IMG/VR virus record: IMGVR_UViG_3300042892_000556
Location: 1-37,733 of that record
DNA length: 37,733 bases
Direction: 5' to 3' (one strand)
From: a virus
The position numbers and the translations under genes are program-made. Shown piece by piece: positions 1-6,921 of the stretch (position 1 is its first letter; each line of letters starts with the position of its first letter). The notes below the pieces were generated by a model that saw nothing but the letters and a program-made list of their open reading frames with translations, made no database searches and was not told the origin of the DNA.

Positions 1-366
1 AATACCACTGTCTTTATCTTACTGGCATTATTTGGCATTAAACATTTTATTGCTGACTTCTTAATGCAGTATGACTATATGCTTAGAGAAAAAGGTATCT
101 ACGGTGCCACAGGTGGTGTTCATCATAGTCTAGTACATGCTAGCTGGACATTCTTAATACTAGTATGTTTTGTTGATCATGCTAACGTTATTATTGGTCT
201 AGCGTTCTTAGACTTTGTTCTACACTATCACATTGATTGGGCAAAGCAACAGCTTAATCGCGGATTAACTTCAGCTGATCGCATGTTTTGGGTTTGGATG
301 GGTGCCGACCAAGGCCTACACTACTTAACCTACATTGGAATTATTGCTTATGCCACAACACCTTGA
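1..366 (+). CDS. DUF3307 family membrane protein, 5' end missing
   Basis: The reading frame is open from the first base of the window, so the gene starts upstream; the ATG at 64 is internal. The visible part has 121 residues. An early FGIKHFIADFLMQ stretch, then GGVHHSLVHA, a hydrophobic segment (about WTFLILVCFVDHANVIIGLAFL), a conserved-looking HYHIDWAK, and a last hydrophobic segment give the His/Asp-dotted, multi-helix pattern of the DUF3307 family, which is common in phages and has no known function. It probably sits in the inner membrane. Its 3' end overlaps the next gene by 17 bases. The family call rests on pattern memory only. Confidence 0.7.
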   Translation, partial: NTTVFILLALFGIKHFIADFLMQYDYMLREKGIYGATGGVHHSLVHASWTFLILVCFVDHANVIIGLAFLDFVLHYHIDWAKQQLNRGLTSADRMFWVWMGADQGLHYLTYIGIIAYATTP

Positions 367-934
367 TAAAAAAGAATGTAAATTACATGCGTCCTGCCAG
401 GATGCAGACACTTGTGGAGGACCATTGGCAATGTTATTAGCTAAATCAGTTGTAAAAAATAAATGTTGGATTGTTGAGCAAAATGGTTTCAAAATTGGCA
501 CCATTATGACCAATCCAGGTGGTGTAGTTTATCAACATGACCAACAGCGTGAACAGTTTAAAAATCTTAAACTCTTAAGTGATCGCTACAATATTATAGT
601 TGAAAAAACAGCACCTAAAAAAGTAATTAGTCAAGCACACGAAGTTTATGGATATCCATGTGAACATAAGCCACACAATGTTCTTTGGGATCTAAGACAC
701 AAGTTGCCCATCTTCACCAAAAGCCCAAAGAGCAAGAGTTTCTTTAGTGCAGGTTACTATATTGTTAAGTTCAACAATGGATGGGTTAAATCATACTGTC
801 CTAAATTAATTACACTCAATCGTTATCCTTACGCAGGACCTTACGATTCATTTGAAGAAATGCAAGAACGACTACGCATTGCCAACGGAGCCTTACATGG
901 AACAACAATTAAGCCTGCATCTGAGGAAATTTAA
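350..934 (+). CDS. Conserved phage protein of unknown function
   Basis: This encodes 194 residues from the ATG at 350. An in-frame TTG at 335 could extend it by five codons, but GGAA lies 9 bases before the ATG, so I prefer the ATG. The protein is soluble and basic, with several cysteines near the N-terminus (residues about 10-25: CKLHASCQDADTC). Its middle part is rich in aromatic and Lys residues (WDLRHKLPIFTKSPKSKSF). I recognise the style from hypothetical proteins of aquatic T4-like phages but no domain of known function. It overlaps the DUF3307 gene by 17 bases and the following gene by 38. Confidence 0.75.
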   Translation: MPQHLDKKECKLHASCQDADTCGGPLAMLLAKSVVKNKCWIVEQNGFKIGTIMTNPGGVVYQHDQQREQFKNLKLLSDRYNIIVEKTAPKKVISQAHEVYGYPCEHKPHNVLWDLRHKLPIFTKSPKSKSFFSAGYYIVKFNNGWVKSYCPKLITLNRYPYAGPYDSFEEMQERLRIANGALHGTTIKPASEEI

Positions 935-1112
935 CGATCGCGTTAAGGTTTTAAATCAAACCAACAGTCGTGAATTAATACTCTCAGCAGGTGAAGCACG
1001 TCAACTACAAGCCGACATCTTTGATTTATTAACACAGATTCAATCACTTACAGAGGTTCGATCGAGCGAACCTGAGGTTATCACTGTCCAAGTAAAAGGT
1101 ACTGGTTTTTAA
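897..1112 (+). CDS. Small alpha-helical phage protein
   Basis: This encodes 71 residues from the ATG at 897, chosen because GGAG ends 6 bases upstream; a start at 852 would add 15 codons deep inside the previous gene with no better ribosome site. The protein has heptad-like spacing of hydrophobic residues (LSLHLRKFNDRVKVLNQ, then LSAGEARQLQADIFDLLTQI), so a helical hairpin or coiled-coil dimer is likely. The function is unknown. The stop codon shares a base with the start of the next gene (TAATG), which fits translational coupling. Confidence 0.7.
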   Translation: MEQQLSLHLRKFNDRVKVLNQTNSRELILSAGEARQLQADIFDLLTQIQSLTEVRSSEPEVITVQVKGTGF

Positions 1113-1957
1113 TGTCTAGCAAGGTATTGGTTGTAGTATACGATCAAGACATACCACAATTTGAATTAATGACCTATTGCTTAAATAAAAATTGGCAGGG
1201 GATCAAACACATCACAATAGTATATCAAGGCAATATACTGCCCATTGTAACCTCTATTAATCAGCAGAATTTTACGCAGGATTGGAAGATAGATCTAATT
1301 CCATGTCTGCCTTATGGGCAGTTTAGTGGTAACGATCTACAGCAACTAGATAAAATTTTTCAGAGTATTGACGAGTCTGTTCAGGATGTAATAGTATTTG
1401 ATTGTAAAGATTTCCTATTAAAACCAATCGATGAAAGTTATTTTAAAAATAACGGTCAGTATCGAATTACTAAAATATCAGATCAATTTGATGAGTTTTA
1501 TCTCGATGTACATACAGCAATGGGCACCACTAACTCTAAAATTAATGCAGTTTTAAATATAACACCGTGGATATGGAACGTAGAACAATTAAAGAAATAT
1601 TGGGAGTATGTTGTTGGCAAATATCCCAATGATTTATCTGCATGGACTGAATTTTATCCACGTAGTGAAATAGCCAGTTATTATTACTACACACAGGAGA
1701 TAGATCAAACGCCTGTGATAAAATTTGATGACAATATGTTTATGCCCACTGGAGGTATATGGGATCATGATACACTAGCTGATATTTTGCAAGTTGTTGA
1801 AAATTTTGATCAATACGAATCTGCTGTATGGAAACATCATAGAAGAATAACTGATATAGATAAGACTGCTATAACTGCTATGCAATTACAAAAATACAGT
1901 ATTCCAATGGAAATAATTAACAAATGGGTGGAAAATAAACATAATCTACGTAGTTAA
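1112..1957 (+). CDS. DUF6492-like protein, possibly glycosyltransferase-related
   Basis: This encodes 281 residues. The N-terminus (KVLVVVYDQDIPQFELMTYCLNK) is a beta-strand/helix start like that of nucleotide-sugar transferases. About residues 90-105 read VIVFDCKDFLLKPID, where a DxxxF motif stands in the place of the usual DxD. TPWIWN and MPTGGIWDHDTL follow further on. This layout resembles DUF6492-type proteins, which look like diverged GT-A glycosyltransferases. I see no complete DxD motif, so activity is uncertain. The start is coupled to the previous stop through TAATG. It is separate from the glycosyltransferase-like genes of the right half. Confidence 0.6.
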   Translation: MSSKVLVVVYDQDIPQFELMTYCLNKNWQGIKHITIVYQGNILPIVTSINQQNFTQDWKIDLIPCLPYGQFSGNDLQQLDKIFQSIDESVQDVIVFDCKDFLLKPIDESYFKNNGQYRITKISDQFDEFYLDVHTAMGTTNSKINAVLNITPWIWNVEQLKKYWEYVVGKYPNDLSAWTEFYPRSEIASYYYYTQEIDQTPVIKFDDNMFMPTGGIWDHDTLADILQVVENFDQYESAVWKHHRRITDIDKTAITAMQLQKYSIPMEIINKWVENKHNLRS

Positions 1958-1961
1958 TTGG

Positions 1962-1969
1962 CATAAATA
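1962..1969 (+). promoter_or_regulatory. Possible T4-type late promoter (CATAAATA)
   Basis: CATAAATA lies in the 32-base gap before the gene at 1990. It differs by one base from the T4 late promoter core TATAAATA. Transcription would begin about 6-7 bases downstream, leaving room for the GGAGA ribosome site at 1976-1980. It is a single short match in AT-rich DNA, so chance is a real alternative. Confidence 0.3.
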
Positions 1970-1989
1970 TACTTGGAGAACGATATATT

Positions 1990-2277
1990 ATGTCAAGACC
2001 TAAACCAACGGTTCTATTAGAACACGTTAATAAAACAAATTATAAGAGTGATCAGATTCTTAACTCTGAAGGCATCTGGGCGGTGTTTTACGACCATCAA
2101 CCCATCAACCTTAAAACACAGAACATGCTAGTAGCCTATCCAGGACCTAAATATAAAAAAGTATCATTTAGTAATCCAGGGCATGCTATTAATCTTGCCA
2201 AGAAACTCAATGTCTTATTTAAAAGCGATAAGTTCAGCGTAGTCTTACTCAAAGCTGGCGATCAGATCTATCCTTAA
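1990..2277 (+). CDS. Conserved small phage protein
   Basis: This encodes 95 residues. A ribosome site TTGGAGAA precedes the ATG at suitable distance. The protein is basic and mixed alpha/beta: MSRPKPTVLLEHVN, then GIWAVFYDHQPINLKT, then GPKYKKVSFSNPGHAINLAKKLN, and a short C-terminal strand. The even pattern of strands and one long helix suggests a compact single domain. I remember similar sequences as hypothetical proteins in aquatic myoviruses but know no function. The next gene follows after two bases, so the two are probably co-translated. Confidence 0.7.
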   Translation: MSRPKPTVLLEHVNKTNYKSDQILNSEGIWAVFYDHQPINLKTQNMLVAYPGPKYKKVSFSNPGHAINLAKKLNVLFKSDKFSVVLLKAGDQIYP

Positions 2278-2279
2278 TC

Positions 2280-2684
2280 ATGGTACGCAGTCCAGACAGT
2301 CCACAAACCGTTTGGCAGGCAAAGTTCCAAGAATATCCCCTAGTACCGTTTGATACTCATAAATTTAAACGTTCCTTACGATACTACGATTTAACCAGCA
2401 TACAGTTTTGGTGGCATAATCCTGTGAATCCAAATAGTCTTAGATTAACAGCAGGTGCTTGGACTATTCTTAAAACTTGCAAAGTTATACCGCATTGGAA
2501 ATTCAAACTGCCCAAAGGGCTCTTGCCGCGTACCTACTTACAATTAGAAAAACATTTTTCTAGTCCATACTATATCCCTAGTGTTGATCATATTATAGTC
2601 TTCAATGACCGTGATAGTATGATGCTGGCCCTGCACGGCAGTGACCTACAACAATACTTAGATAATCACGATAGCCACGCATAA
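2280..2684 (+). CDS. Hypothetical phage protein
   Basis: This encodes 134 residues, starting two bases after the previous stop with no clear ribosome site, so translation probably depends on coupling. It is rich in aromatic residues (FWWHNP near residue 44, and several Trp and Tyr) and basic overall, with no signal peptide or membrane segment. The end (IIVFNDRDSMMLALHGSDLQQYL) looks like a strand followed by a helix. I do not recognise the family. It is the last gene before the promoter at 2690, and the window shows no hairpin terminator after it. Confidence 0.65.
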   Translation: MVRSPDSPQTVWQAKFQEYPLVPFDTHKFKRSLRYYDLTSIQFWWHNPVNPNSLRLTAGAWTILKTCKVIPHWKFKLPKGLLPRTYLQLEKHFSSPYYIPSVDHIIVFNDRDSMMLALHGSDLQQYLDNHDSHA

Positions 2685-2689
2685 ACCAC

Positions 2690-2718
2690 TTGACTTTTGG
2701 TTAGATTGAGTGTATAAT
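2690..2718 (+). promoter_or_regulatory. Sigma70-type promoter P1
   Basis: TTGACT (2690-2695) and TATAAT (2713-2718) are separated by exactly 17 bases. It lies in the gap before the gene at 2753, leaving a leader of about 28 bases with an AGGAG ribosome site. The bases before the -10 box (ATTGAGTG) resemble the TTGATAG block of promoters P2-P4. Confidence 0.85.
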
Positions 2719-2752
2719 GCTACACATACACTAACAACACAGGAGCAATAAT

Positions 2753-3022
2753 ATGTCAGTAACTACACTACTTAAAGAAATCGCAAAAATTACTTCATCT
2801 GAAGAACTTAGAGTTCTTAACGACGCACTTAAGGCGCAACACAATTTGCTTAGTCGTCGTACCGCAGTTAGTTTTAACATAGGTGACACTGTGAGTTTTA
2901 CAGGACGTGGTAGACGTACTGTTACAGGCACTGTTAAAAGTGTCATGGTTAAGAATGTCAAAGTTGATTGTGGTGTAAATGGTATTTGGAACGTAGGTGC
3001 AGGTTTATTGTCTAAGGTATAA
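2753..3022 (+). CDS. Small KOW/SH3-like barrel protein
   Basis: This encodes 89 residues with its own consensus promoter and an AGGAG ribosome site 7-8 bases before the ATG. Residues 1-40 form a helical region (LLKEIAKI, ALKAQHNLLSRR). Residues 42-89 read FNIGDTVSFTGRGRRTVTG, TVKSVMVKNVKVDCG, WNVGAGLL. That alternating Gly/strand pattern is typical of small SH3- or KOW-like beta barrels, which often bind nucleic acid or ribosomes. The function is unknown. A dedicated promoter suggests the product is needed in quantity or at a particular time. The stop codon lies inside the left arm of an inverted repeat that overlaps the next promoter. Confidence 0.75.
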   Translation: MSVTTLLKEIAKITSSEELRVLNDALKAQHNLLSRRTAVSFNIGDTVSFTGRGRRTVTGTVKSVMVKNVKVDCGVNGIWNVGAGLLSKV

Positions 3023-3045
3023 ACTGCTTGACAAACGGGCAGTTT
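3021..3045 (+). repeat. Inverted repeat around the -35 box of P2
   Basis: AAACTGC (3021-3027) and GCAGTTT (3039-3045) are perfect 7-base inverted repeats separated by 11 bases, and the -35 box TTGACA (3028-3033) begins directly after the left arm. No T-run follows, so it does not look like a terminator. An operator for a dimeric repressor or activator is the simplest reading, but that is inference. Confidence 0.4.
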
Positions 3046-3056
3046 GATAGTATAAT
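3028..3056 (+). promoter_or_regulatory. Sigma70 consensus promoter P2
   Basis: TTGACA (3028-3033), 17 bases, TATAAT (3051-3056): both boxes match consensus exactly. It precedes the MoxR ATPase gene with a leader of about 42 bases. The 13 bases TTGATAGTATAAT at its 3' end are identical in P3 and P4. Confidence 0.9.
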
Positions 3057-3105
3057 AGTTTTTTAGTAAGTAAGTTAATTGTTAATTAAATATTAGGGGC
3101 AAAAA

Positions 3106-4191
3106 ATGGCAACAGAAAATCGCACAGTAACCTCAGAAGAAGCACGTGTAGCATTACTACAATGCTTTAACAAAAAACGCCCAGTGTTCCTTTGGGGTCC
3201 TCCAGGTATTGGTAAGAGTGAATTAGTTGAAAGCATCACTGAAGAGATGGGTGGTGCGATGATCGACTTGCGACTTGGACAGATGGATCCAACGGATATT
3301 CGCGGTATTCCTTTTTACAATAAAGAATTGGGTTTGATGGATTGGGCTCCTCCAATTGACTTGCCAAGTGAAGAAATGGCTGCTAAACATCCTGTGGTAG
3401 TATTGTTCTTTGATGAGATGAACAGTGCAGCTCCTAGTGTACAGGCGGCGGCTTATCAGTTAATTTTGAACAGACGTGTAGGTAAGTATAAACTTCCTGA
3501 TAACGTTGTTATGGTAGCGGCAGGTAACAGAGAAGGCGACAAAGGTATTACATTTAAAATGCCAAGTCCACTTTCAAATCGTTTTGTGCATTTGGAAATG
3601 CGTCCAGACTTTGAAGCTTGGCAAAAATGGGCTGTGCTTAACGACATCCATAAGGACGTTGTAGGTTATGTATCGTTTGCTAAACAAGACTTGTTTGACT
3701 TTGATCCTAAGAGCTCAAGTCGTGCGTTTGCAACACCTCGTTCATGGACGTTTGTTAGTGAATTGCTAGAAGGTAGCTTGCCTACTAATATTGAAACTGA
3801 TTTAGTAGCAGGTACAGTAGGTGAAGGTACAGCGGTTAAGTTTATGGCGCATCGTAAGGTAGCAGGACAAATGCCTAACCCACGTGATGTGTTAGAAGGT
3901 AAAGTAACAGAGTTAAAAATTAAAGAAATCTCAGCTATGTATAGTTTGACTATCTCTATGTGTTATGAGTTGAAAGACTTAAAAGACAAAGAAGCAGACA
4001 AAGATAAATGGCACGGTTATGCAGATAACTTCTTTAAGTTTATGATGGAAAACTTTACTACAGAATTGACTGTTATGGGCGCACGTGTAGCGTTAACTGT
4101 TTACAACTTGCCGTTTGTTCCTAACAAACTTAAAACGTTTGATGAGTTCCATAAACGCTTTGGCAAATACATTGTACAGGCTGTAGCTTAG
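3106..4191 (+). CDS. MoxR-type AAA+ ATPase
   Basis: This encodes 361 residues. Walker A is GPPGIGKS (residues 31-38), Walker B is the hydrophobic run ending FFDEMN (101-106), and a sensor-1-like VMVAAGNREGD follows at about 137-147, then SNRFVHLEM. These are the marks of the MoxR/AAA_5 branch of AAA+ ATPases. Such ATPases act as chaperones that use ATP to remodel or insert cofactors into partner proteins, usually with a VWA-domain protein encoded next door. Here a VWA protein lies one gene downstream (4591-5859), so the pair is probably a phage version of the MoxR-VWA system. It is expressed from P2, and an intrinsic terminator follows directly. Confidence 0.93.
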   Translation: MATENRTVTSEEARVALLQCFNKKRPVFLWGPPGIGKSELVESITEEMGGAMIDLRLGQMDPTDIRGIPFYNKELGLMDWAPPIDLPSEEMAAKHPVVVLFFDEMNSAAPSVQAAAYQLILNRRVGKYKLPDNVVMVAAGNREGDKGITFKMPSPLSNRFVHLEMRPDFEAWQKWAVLNDIHKDVVGYVSFAKQDLFDFDPKSSSRAFATPRSWTFVSELLEGSLPTNIETDLVAGTVGEGTAVKFMAHRKVAGQMPNPRDVLEGKVTELKIKEISAMYSLTISMCYELKDLKDKEADKDKWHGYADNFFKFMMENFTTELTVMGARVALTVYNLPFVPNKLKTFDEFHKRFGKYIVQAVA

Positions 4192-4197
4192 TAGAGG

Positions 4198-4220
4198 AAA
4201 AGCCCCGCAAGGGGCTTTTT
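4198..4220 (+). terminator. Intrinsic terminator after the MoxR gene
   Basis: The arms AAAAGCCCC (4198-4206) and GGGGCTTTT (4211-4219) form a 9-base-pair stem closed by a GCAA tetraloop of the stable GNRA type, ending in a T-run. It starts six bases after the stop codon at 4191. The near-symmetrical A and T runs mean it could also work on the other strand, but no gene there needs it. Confidence 0.92.
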
Positions 4221-4225
4221 ACATT

Positions 4226-4537
4226 ATGAGCAATTTCAAAATAACCAAGATGGACCGTAGGCACACAGGTCACGAACTGTTTAATCATTATATAAATTAC
4301 AATGTGTATGTTCGTAGAAACTATAATCCTGTCTCTGAAAATGAGGTAAATTTCCTCAAGGCACGTATTTGGTTTTGGGAGAAGTTTGGTCCAAGTGGTG
4401 AACTTGGTAAGTGTCATAGAATAAACAGTATTACCCAGCAAACTCCAAAGTGGGCTTGGCAAAGTGAACACAATCTATTAAGAATCTATGTAACAGAAGA
4501 GGCATTGGCGTTCTTTACGTTGGCACATAGTACTTGA
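4226..4537 (+). CDS. Hypothetical phage protein between terminator and P3
   Basis: This encodes 103 residues, basic and rich in aromatic residues (ARIWFWEKFGPSGELG; TPKWAWQSEHNLLRIYV). It has an even mix of helix and strand and no membrane segment. I do not recognise the family. The start lies only six bases after the terminator T-run and I see no promoter for it, so expression must come from read-through. The only ribosome-site-like bases (AAGGGG, 4209-4214) lie inside the terminator stem, so they would be paired in a read-through transcript. Its stop codon overlaps the -35 box of P3. Confidence 0.65.
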   Translation: MSNFKITKMDRRHTGHELFNHYINYNVYVRRNYNPVSENEVNFLKARIWFWEKFGPSGELGKCHRINSITQQTPKWAWQSEHNLLRIYVTEEALAFFTLAHST

Positions 4538-4562
4538 CAAATCATCAAATTGATAGTATAAT
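4534..4562 (+). promoter_or_regulatory. Sigma70 consensus promoter P3
   Basis: TTGACA (4534-4539), 17 bases, TATAAT (4557-4562): an exact consensus match. The -35 box overlaps the stop codon of the previous gene. It drives the metallopeptidase/VWA gene at 4591 with a leader of about 22 bases and a GAGAAAGGG ribosome site. It shares TTGATAGTATAAT with P2 and P4. Confidence 0.9.
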
Positions 4563-4590
4563 TATGGCATTAAATGAGAAAGGGTAAAAG

Positions 4591-5859
4591 ATGGCAACTA
4601 ATACTACAGCACAAAAAGACAAAGGCTTTGCAGGGATTAAAACTAATCCTGCAACTGACGCTAACGTGCGTGAAAAACTTATTACAGCACGTATTGCGCT
4701 ACTACTTAAGGCGCCATTTTTTGGTAACCTAGCAACACGACTAAAATTAGAAAACGCAGACGAGTGGTGTCCCACTGCCGCAACTGACGGGCGTAAGTTT
4801 TACTATAACAGTGAATTTATTAACAAAATGCCTAGTAAGCAAGTAGAGTTTTTGATGGGACATGAAGTGTTGCACTGTGTTTACGATCACATGGGTAGAC
4901 GTGGAGAACGTGATCCTCGTGTGTGGAATATTGCAGATGACTATTGCGTAAACCAAGACTTACTTGACCAACGTATTGGTGAGAAGATTCCTGTAGGTTT
5001 GTTTGACACAAAATACAGAGGTTGGTCAGCTGAAGAAGTCTACGACGACTTGATGAAAAATGCTAAGAAAATTAGCATTGATGATTTAGAAAAAATGTTG
5101 TTAGATGAGCACTTAGATGGCGAAGGCGATGCTGACGGTGAAGGTGATGCTGACGGTGAAGGTAAGGGCAAAGGGCGTCCTAAACTAACTGAAGAAGAAA
5201 AGAAACAGATCCGTGACGAGATTAAAGAAGCTGTTATGGCTGCGGCACAGACTGTAGGTGCAGGTAACTTGCCAATGGGTGTTAAACGTTTAATTAAAGA
5301 CTTATCAGCACCGCAGTTAGATTGGCGCAGTCTGCTACAACAACAAATCCAAAGTACTATGCGCACAGACTACACTTGGGCACGTGCGTCACGTAAAGGT
5401 TGGGACATGGATGCTGTTATGCCAGGTAGCGACTTTGACAAAGAAATTGACATCTGCGTAACAGTTGACGCATCAGGTAGTATGTCAGACAGTATGTTAC
5501 GTGATATCCTAAGTGAAGTTAAAGGCATTATGGAAAGTTATACAAGTTTCCGCTTACACTTATGGAGTTTTGACACAGCAGTATATAACGCCACTGTGTT
5601 TACTCCAGAAAACTTAGATGAGATCTTAGATTGGGAAGTTGGTGGCGGTGGCGGAACTAGCTTTGAATGTAACTGGGAATATATGCGTGACAACGATATT
5701 GTTCCTAAGAAGTTTGTTATGTTTACAGATGGTTACCCAGGTGGTGGCTGGGGCGAAGAAGACTACTGCGATACACTGTTTATTATTCACGGTAGTACTA
5801 CAATTGAAGCACCGTTTGGTATTACTGCCTACTACGAACTTAGCAAGGAGCATGCATAA
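4591..5859 (+). CDS. Metallopeptidase-like / VWA-domain protein, MoxR partner
   Basis: This encodes 422 residues with two recognisable parts. Residues about 25-130 hold a zinc-metallopeptidase-like site HEVLH (91-95) followed by H100, as in DUF2201-type proteins. Residues about 285-422 form a von Willebrand factor A domain with the metal-ion-dependent adhesion motif DASGS (293-297) and later a TDG near the usual second metal ligand position. Between them lies an acidic Gly-rich linker (residues about 176-195) coded by an 18-base tandem repeat. Proteins of this kind work with MoxR ATPases, and the ATPase is encoded just upstream. Whether the peptidase site is active cannot be told. The stop overlaps the next start (TAATG). 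Confidence 0.88.
   Translation: MATNTTAQKDKGFAGIKTNPATDANVREKLITARIALLLKAPFFGNLATRLKLENADEWCPTAATDGRKFYYNSEFINKMPSKQVEFLMGHEVLHCVYDHMGRRGERDPRVWNIADDYCVNQDLLDQRIGEKIPVGLFDTKYRGWSAEEVYDDLMKNAKKISIDDLEKMLLDEHLDGEGDADGEGDADGEGKGKGRPKLTEEEKKQIRDEIKEAVMAAAQTVGAGNLPMGVKRLIKDLSAPQLDWRSLLQQQIQSTMRTDYTWARASRKGWDMDAVMPGSDFDKEIDICVTVDASGSMSDSMLRDILSEVKGIMESYTSFRLHLWSFDTAVYNATVFTPENLDEILDWEVGGGGGTSFECNWEYMRDNDIVPKKFVMFTDGYPGGGWGEEDYCDTLFIIHGSTTIEAPFGITAYYELSKEHA
5128..5163 (+). repeat. Two tandem 18-base units in the VWA protein linker
   Basis: The unit GATGCTGACGGTGAAGGT occurs twice in direct succession (5128-5145 and 5146-5163), preceded by a partial unit GATGGCGAAGGC at 5116. It is in frame and encodes DADGEG twice, forming the flexible acidic linker. 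Copy number probably varies between relatives through slippage. Confidence 0.85.
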
Positions 5860-6017
5860 TGGCAACAAATCCTCAGGCAGATACTCTGCAATTTAGGGTA
5901 GCTTGTATTTTGCTAGCGCAGGCAGAACAAGAGCTACGCAATGCCGATAACCCTTTGGCTAAAGAAATTAATCAATTCTTACAAAGTGTACTAAAGGAGA
6001 TGGAATCAAATGAGTGA
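5859..6017 (+). CDS. Small helical phage protein (52 residues)
   Basis: The ATG at 5859 shares its A with the stop codon of the VWA gene. The frame runs 52 codons to TGA at 6015-6017, overlapping the next ATG. AGGAG lies at 5846-5850, about 8 bases before the ATG. The protein starts MATNPQADTLQFRVACILLA and continues as an amphipathic helix with many Gln, Glu and Ala. The coupling on both sides, the ribosome site and the codon use like that of its neighbours all support a real gene. The function is unknown. Confidence 0.7.
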   Translation: MATNPQADTLQFRVACILLAQAEQELRNADNPLAKEINQFLQSVLKEMESNE

Positions 6018-6249
6018 ACACGATAACGATGGTGAAAAGAAACCAATGAAGGTTGTTTTTGCACAAGGTTGCTTTGATGACTTTGATGGTAGTCAAGAGG
6101 AACTTGACAAACTTATTGCCCATATTACAGAAATGGCCAAGAGTGGTGAGCTATTAGATAATAGTGTGCCTGTTGATGAATTTCCTGAAATCGACGACGA
6201 AGTACTAGAACTGCTACCTATGTTAACTAGTGGCAATACGAGGCACTAA
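6010..6249 (+). CDS. Small acidic phage protein
   Basis: This encodes 79 residues, strongly acidic. AAGGAG lies about 7 bases before the ATG, inside the end of the previous gene. The pattern KVVFAQGCFDDFDGSQEELDKLIAHITEM is a short strand followed by a Cys and an acidic helix, then a Glu/Asp-rich tail. I recall similar short proteins in T4-like phages of aquatic bacteria but know no function. The negative charge could suit a DNA mimic or an inhibitor, though nothing proves that. Confidence 0.7.
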   Translation: MSEHDNDGEKKPMKVVFAQGCFDDFDGSQEELDKLIAHITEMAKSGELLDNSVPVDEFPEIDDEVLELLPMLTSGNTRH

Positions 6250-6250
6250 T

Positions 6251-6457
6251 ATGAAACTATTTGGACGGTCCGGAGGGTATTGGTTATTTTGGATAAGTGT
6301 GCTGTATCTATCAGCATGCATTGGTAATTGGTATGCAGTTCCTTGCGTTAGATATGAATATATTCAAATGGCATACGTCATTACATTAAGTTTACCTTTA
6401 TGGATTAAATCGTTAGCAGATTGGCTTAATATGAAAACAATCTGGGATATAATATGA
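6251..6457 (+). CDS. Small membrane protein with two hydrophobic segments
   Basis: This encodes 68 residues from the ATG at 6251. GAGG (6240-6243) sits 7 bases upstream. A GTG at 6230 in the same frame would lie inside the previous gene and is less likely. Two hydrophobic stretches, about residues 11-30 (YWLFWISVLYLSACIGNWY) and 45-60 (MAYVITLSLPLWI), predict a hairpin in the inner membrane. Small phage membrane proteins of this size include holins and superinfection-exclusion factors, but no feature here decides between them. The stop overlaps the next start by four bases (ATGA). Confidence 0.65.
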   Translation: MKLFGRSGGYWLFWISVLYLSACIGNWYAVPCVRYEYIQMAYVITLSLPLWIKSLADWLNMKTIWDII

Positions 6458-6921
6458 GCGCAAGTAGAGAAAAGGATCAAAAAGACTTCGATCTTGAACA
6501 AATTGTGCGTGTAATTGACTCTGCACTAGAGTCAGACGATCAGCGCATTAAAGACGCCTTACGTGCGCTTATGACTATAACTGTGTTATGTACAGCAGAG
6601 CATCCTGATCAAGCGATTAAGGGCCCGCTAGCACGTTTACTAGAGGATCATAACGACCTAAATCGTCGTTTATGTATGGTAGAAGATGACATACGTAAGA
6701 TTCAATGGAATCAACAAAAGAGCCAAGTTGAGCCATTTACTCCACCATACCAACCACCTACTAGCCCATATGATCCACGTGTTTATCCTAACGATCCAAC
6801 CAATCCAACGCCTATGTGGGCATGGGATCCAAGTTGGAGTGCAGGTGATGATCCCAATTATCAAAGCGCAAGTTCTGGTATGCTTGCTGAGGACTTTATA
6901 AAAGAATTGGAGAAACGATAA
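6454..6921 (+). CDS. Hypothetical protein with helical head and Pro-rich tail
   Basis: This encodes 155 residues. The first 90 are predicted helical, with a likely coiled coil around LARLLEDHNDLNRRLCMVEDDI. Residues about 95-135 are rich in Pro, Tyr and Asn (TPPYQPPTSPYDP and following) and are probably disordered. A short C-terminal helix (LAEDFIKELEKR) ends the protein. This resembles phage scaffold or adaptor proteins in layout only; I do not recognise a family. It is coupled to its neighbours by ATGA at the 5' end and TAATG at the 3' end. Confidence 0.65.
   Translation: MSASREKDQKDFDLEQIVRVIDSALESDDQRIKDALRALMTITVLCTAEHPDQAIKGPLARLLEDHNDLNRRLCMVEDDIRKIQWNQQKSQVEPFTPPYQPPTSPYDPRVYPNDPTNPTPMWAWDPSWSAGDDPNYQSASSGMLAEDFIKELEKR

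Noticed and set aside
5626-5868. Open frames on both strands overlapping the VWA domain
   Set aside because: They lie wholly or mostly inside a well-supported gene, have no ribosome site, and their products are low-complexity shadows of the Gly/Asp-rich coding strand.
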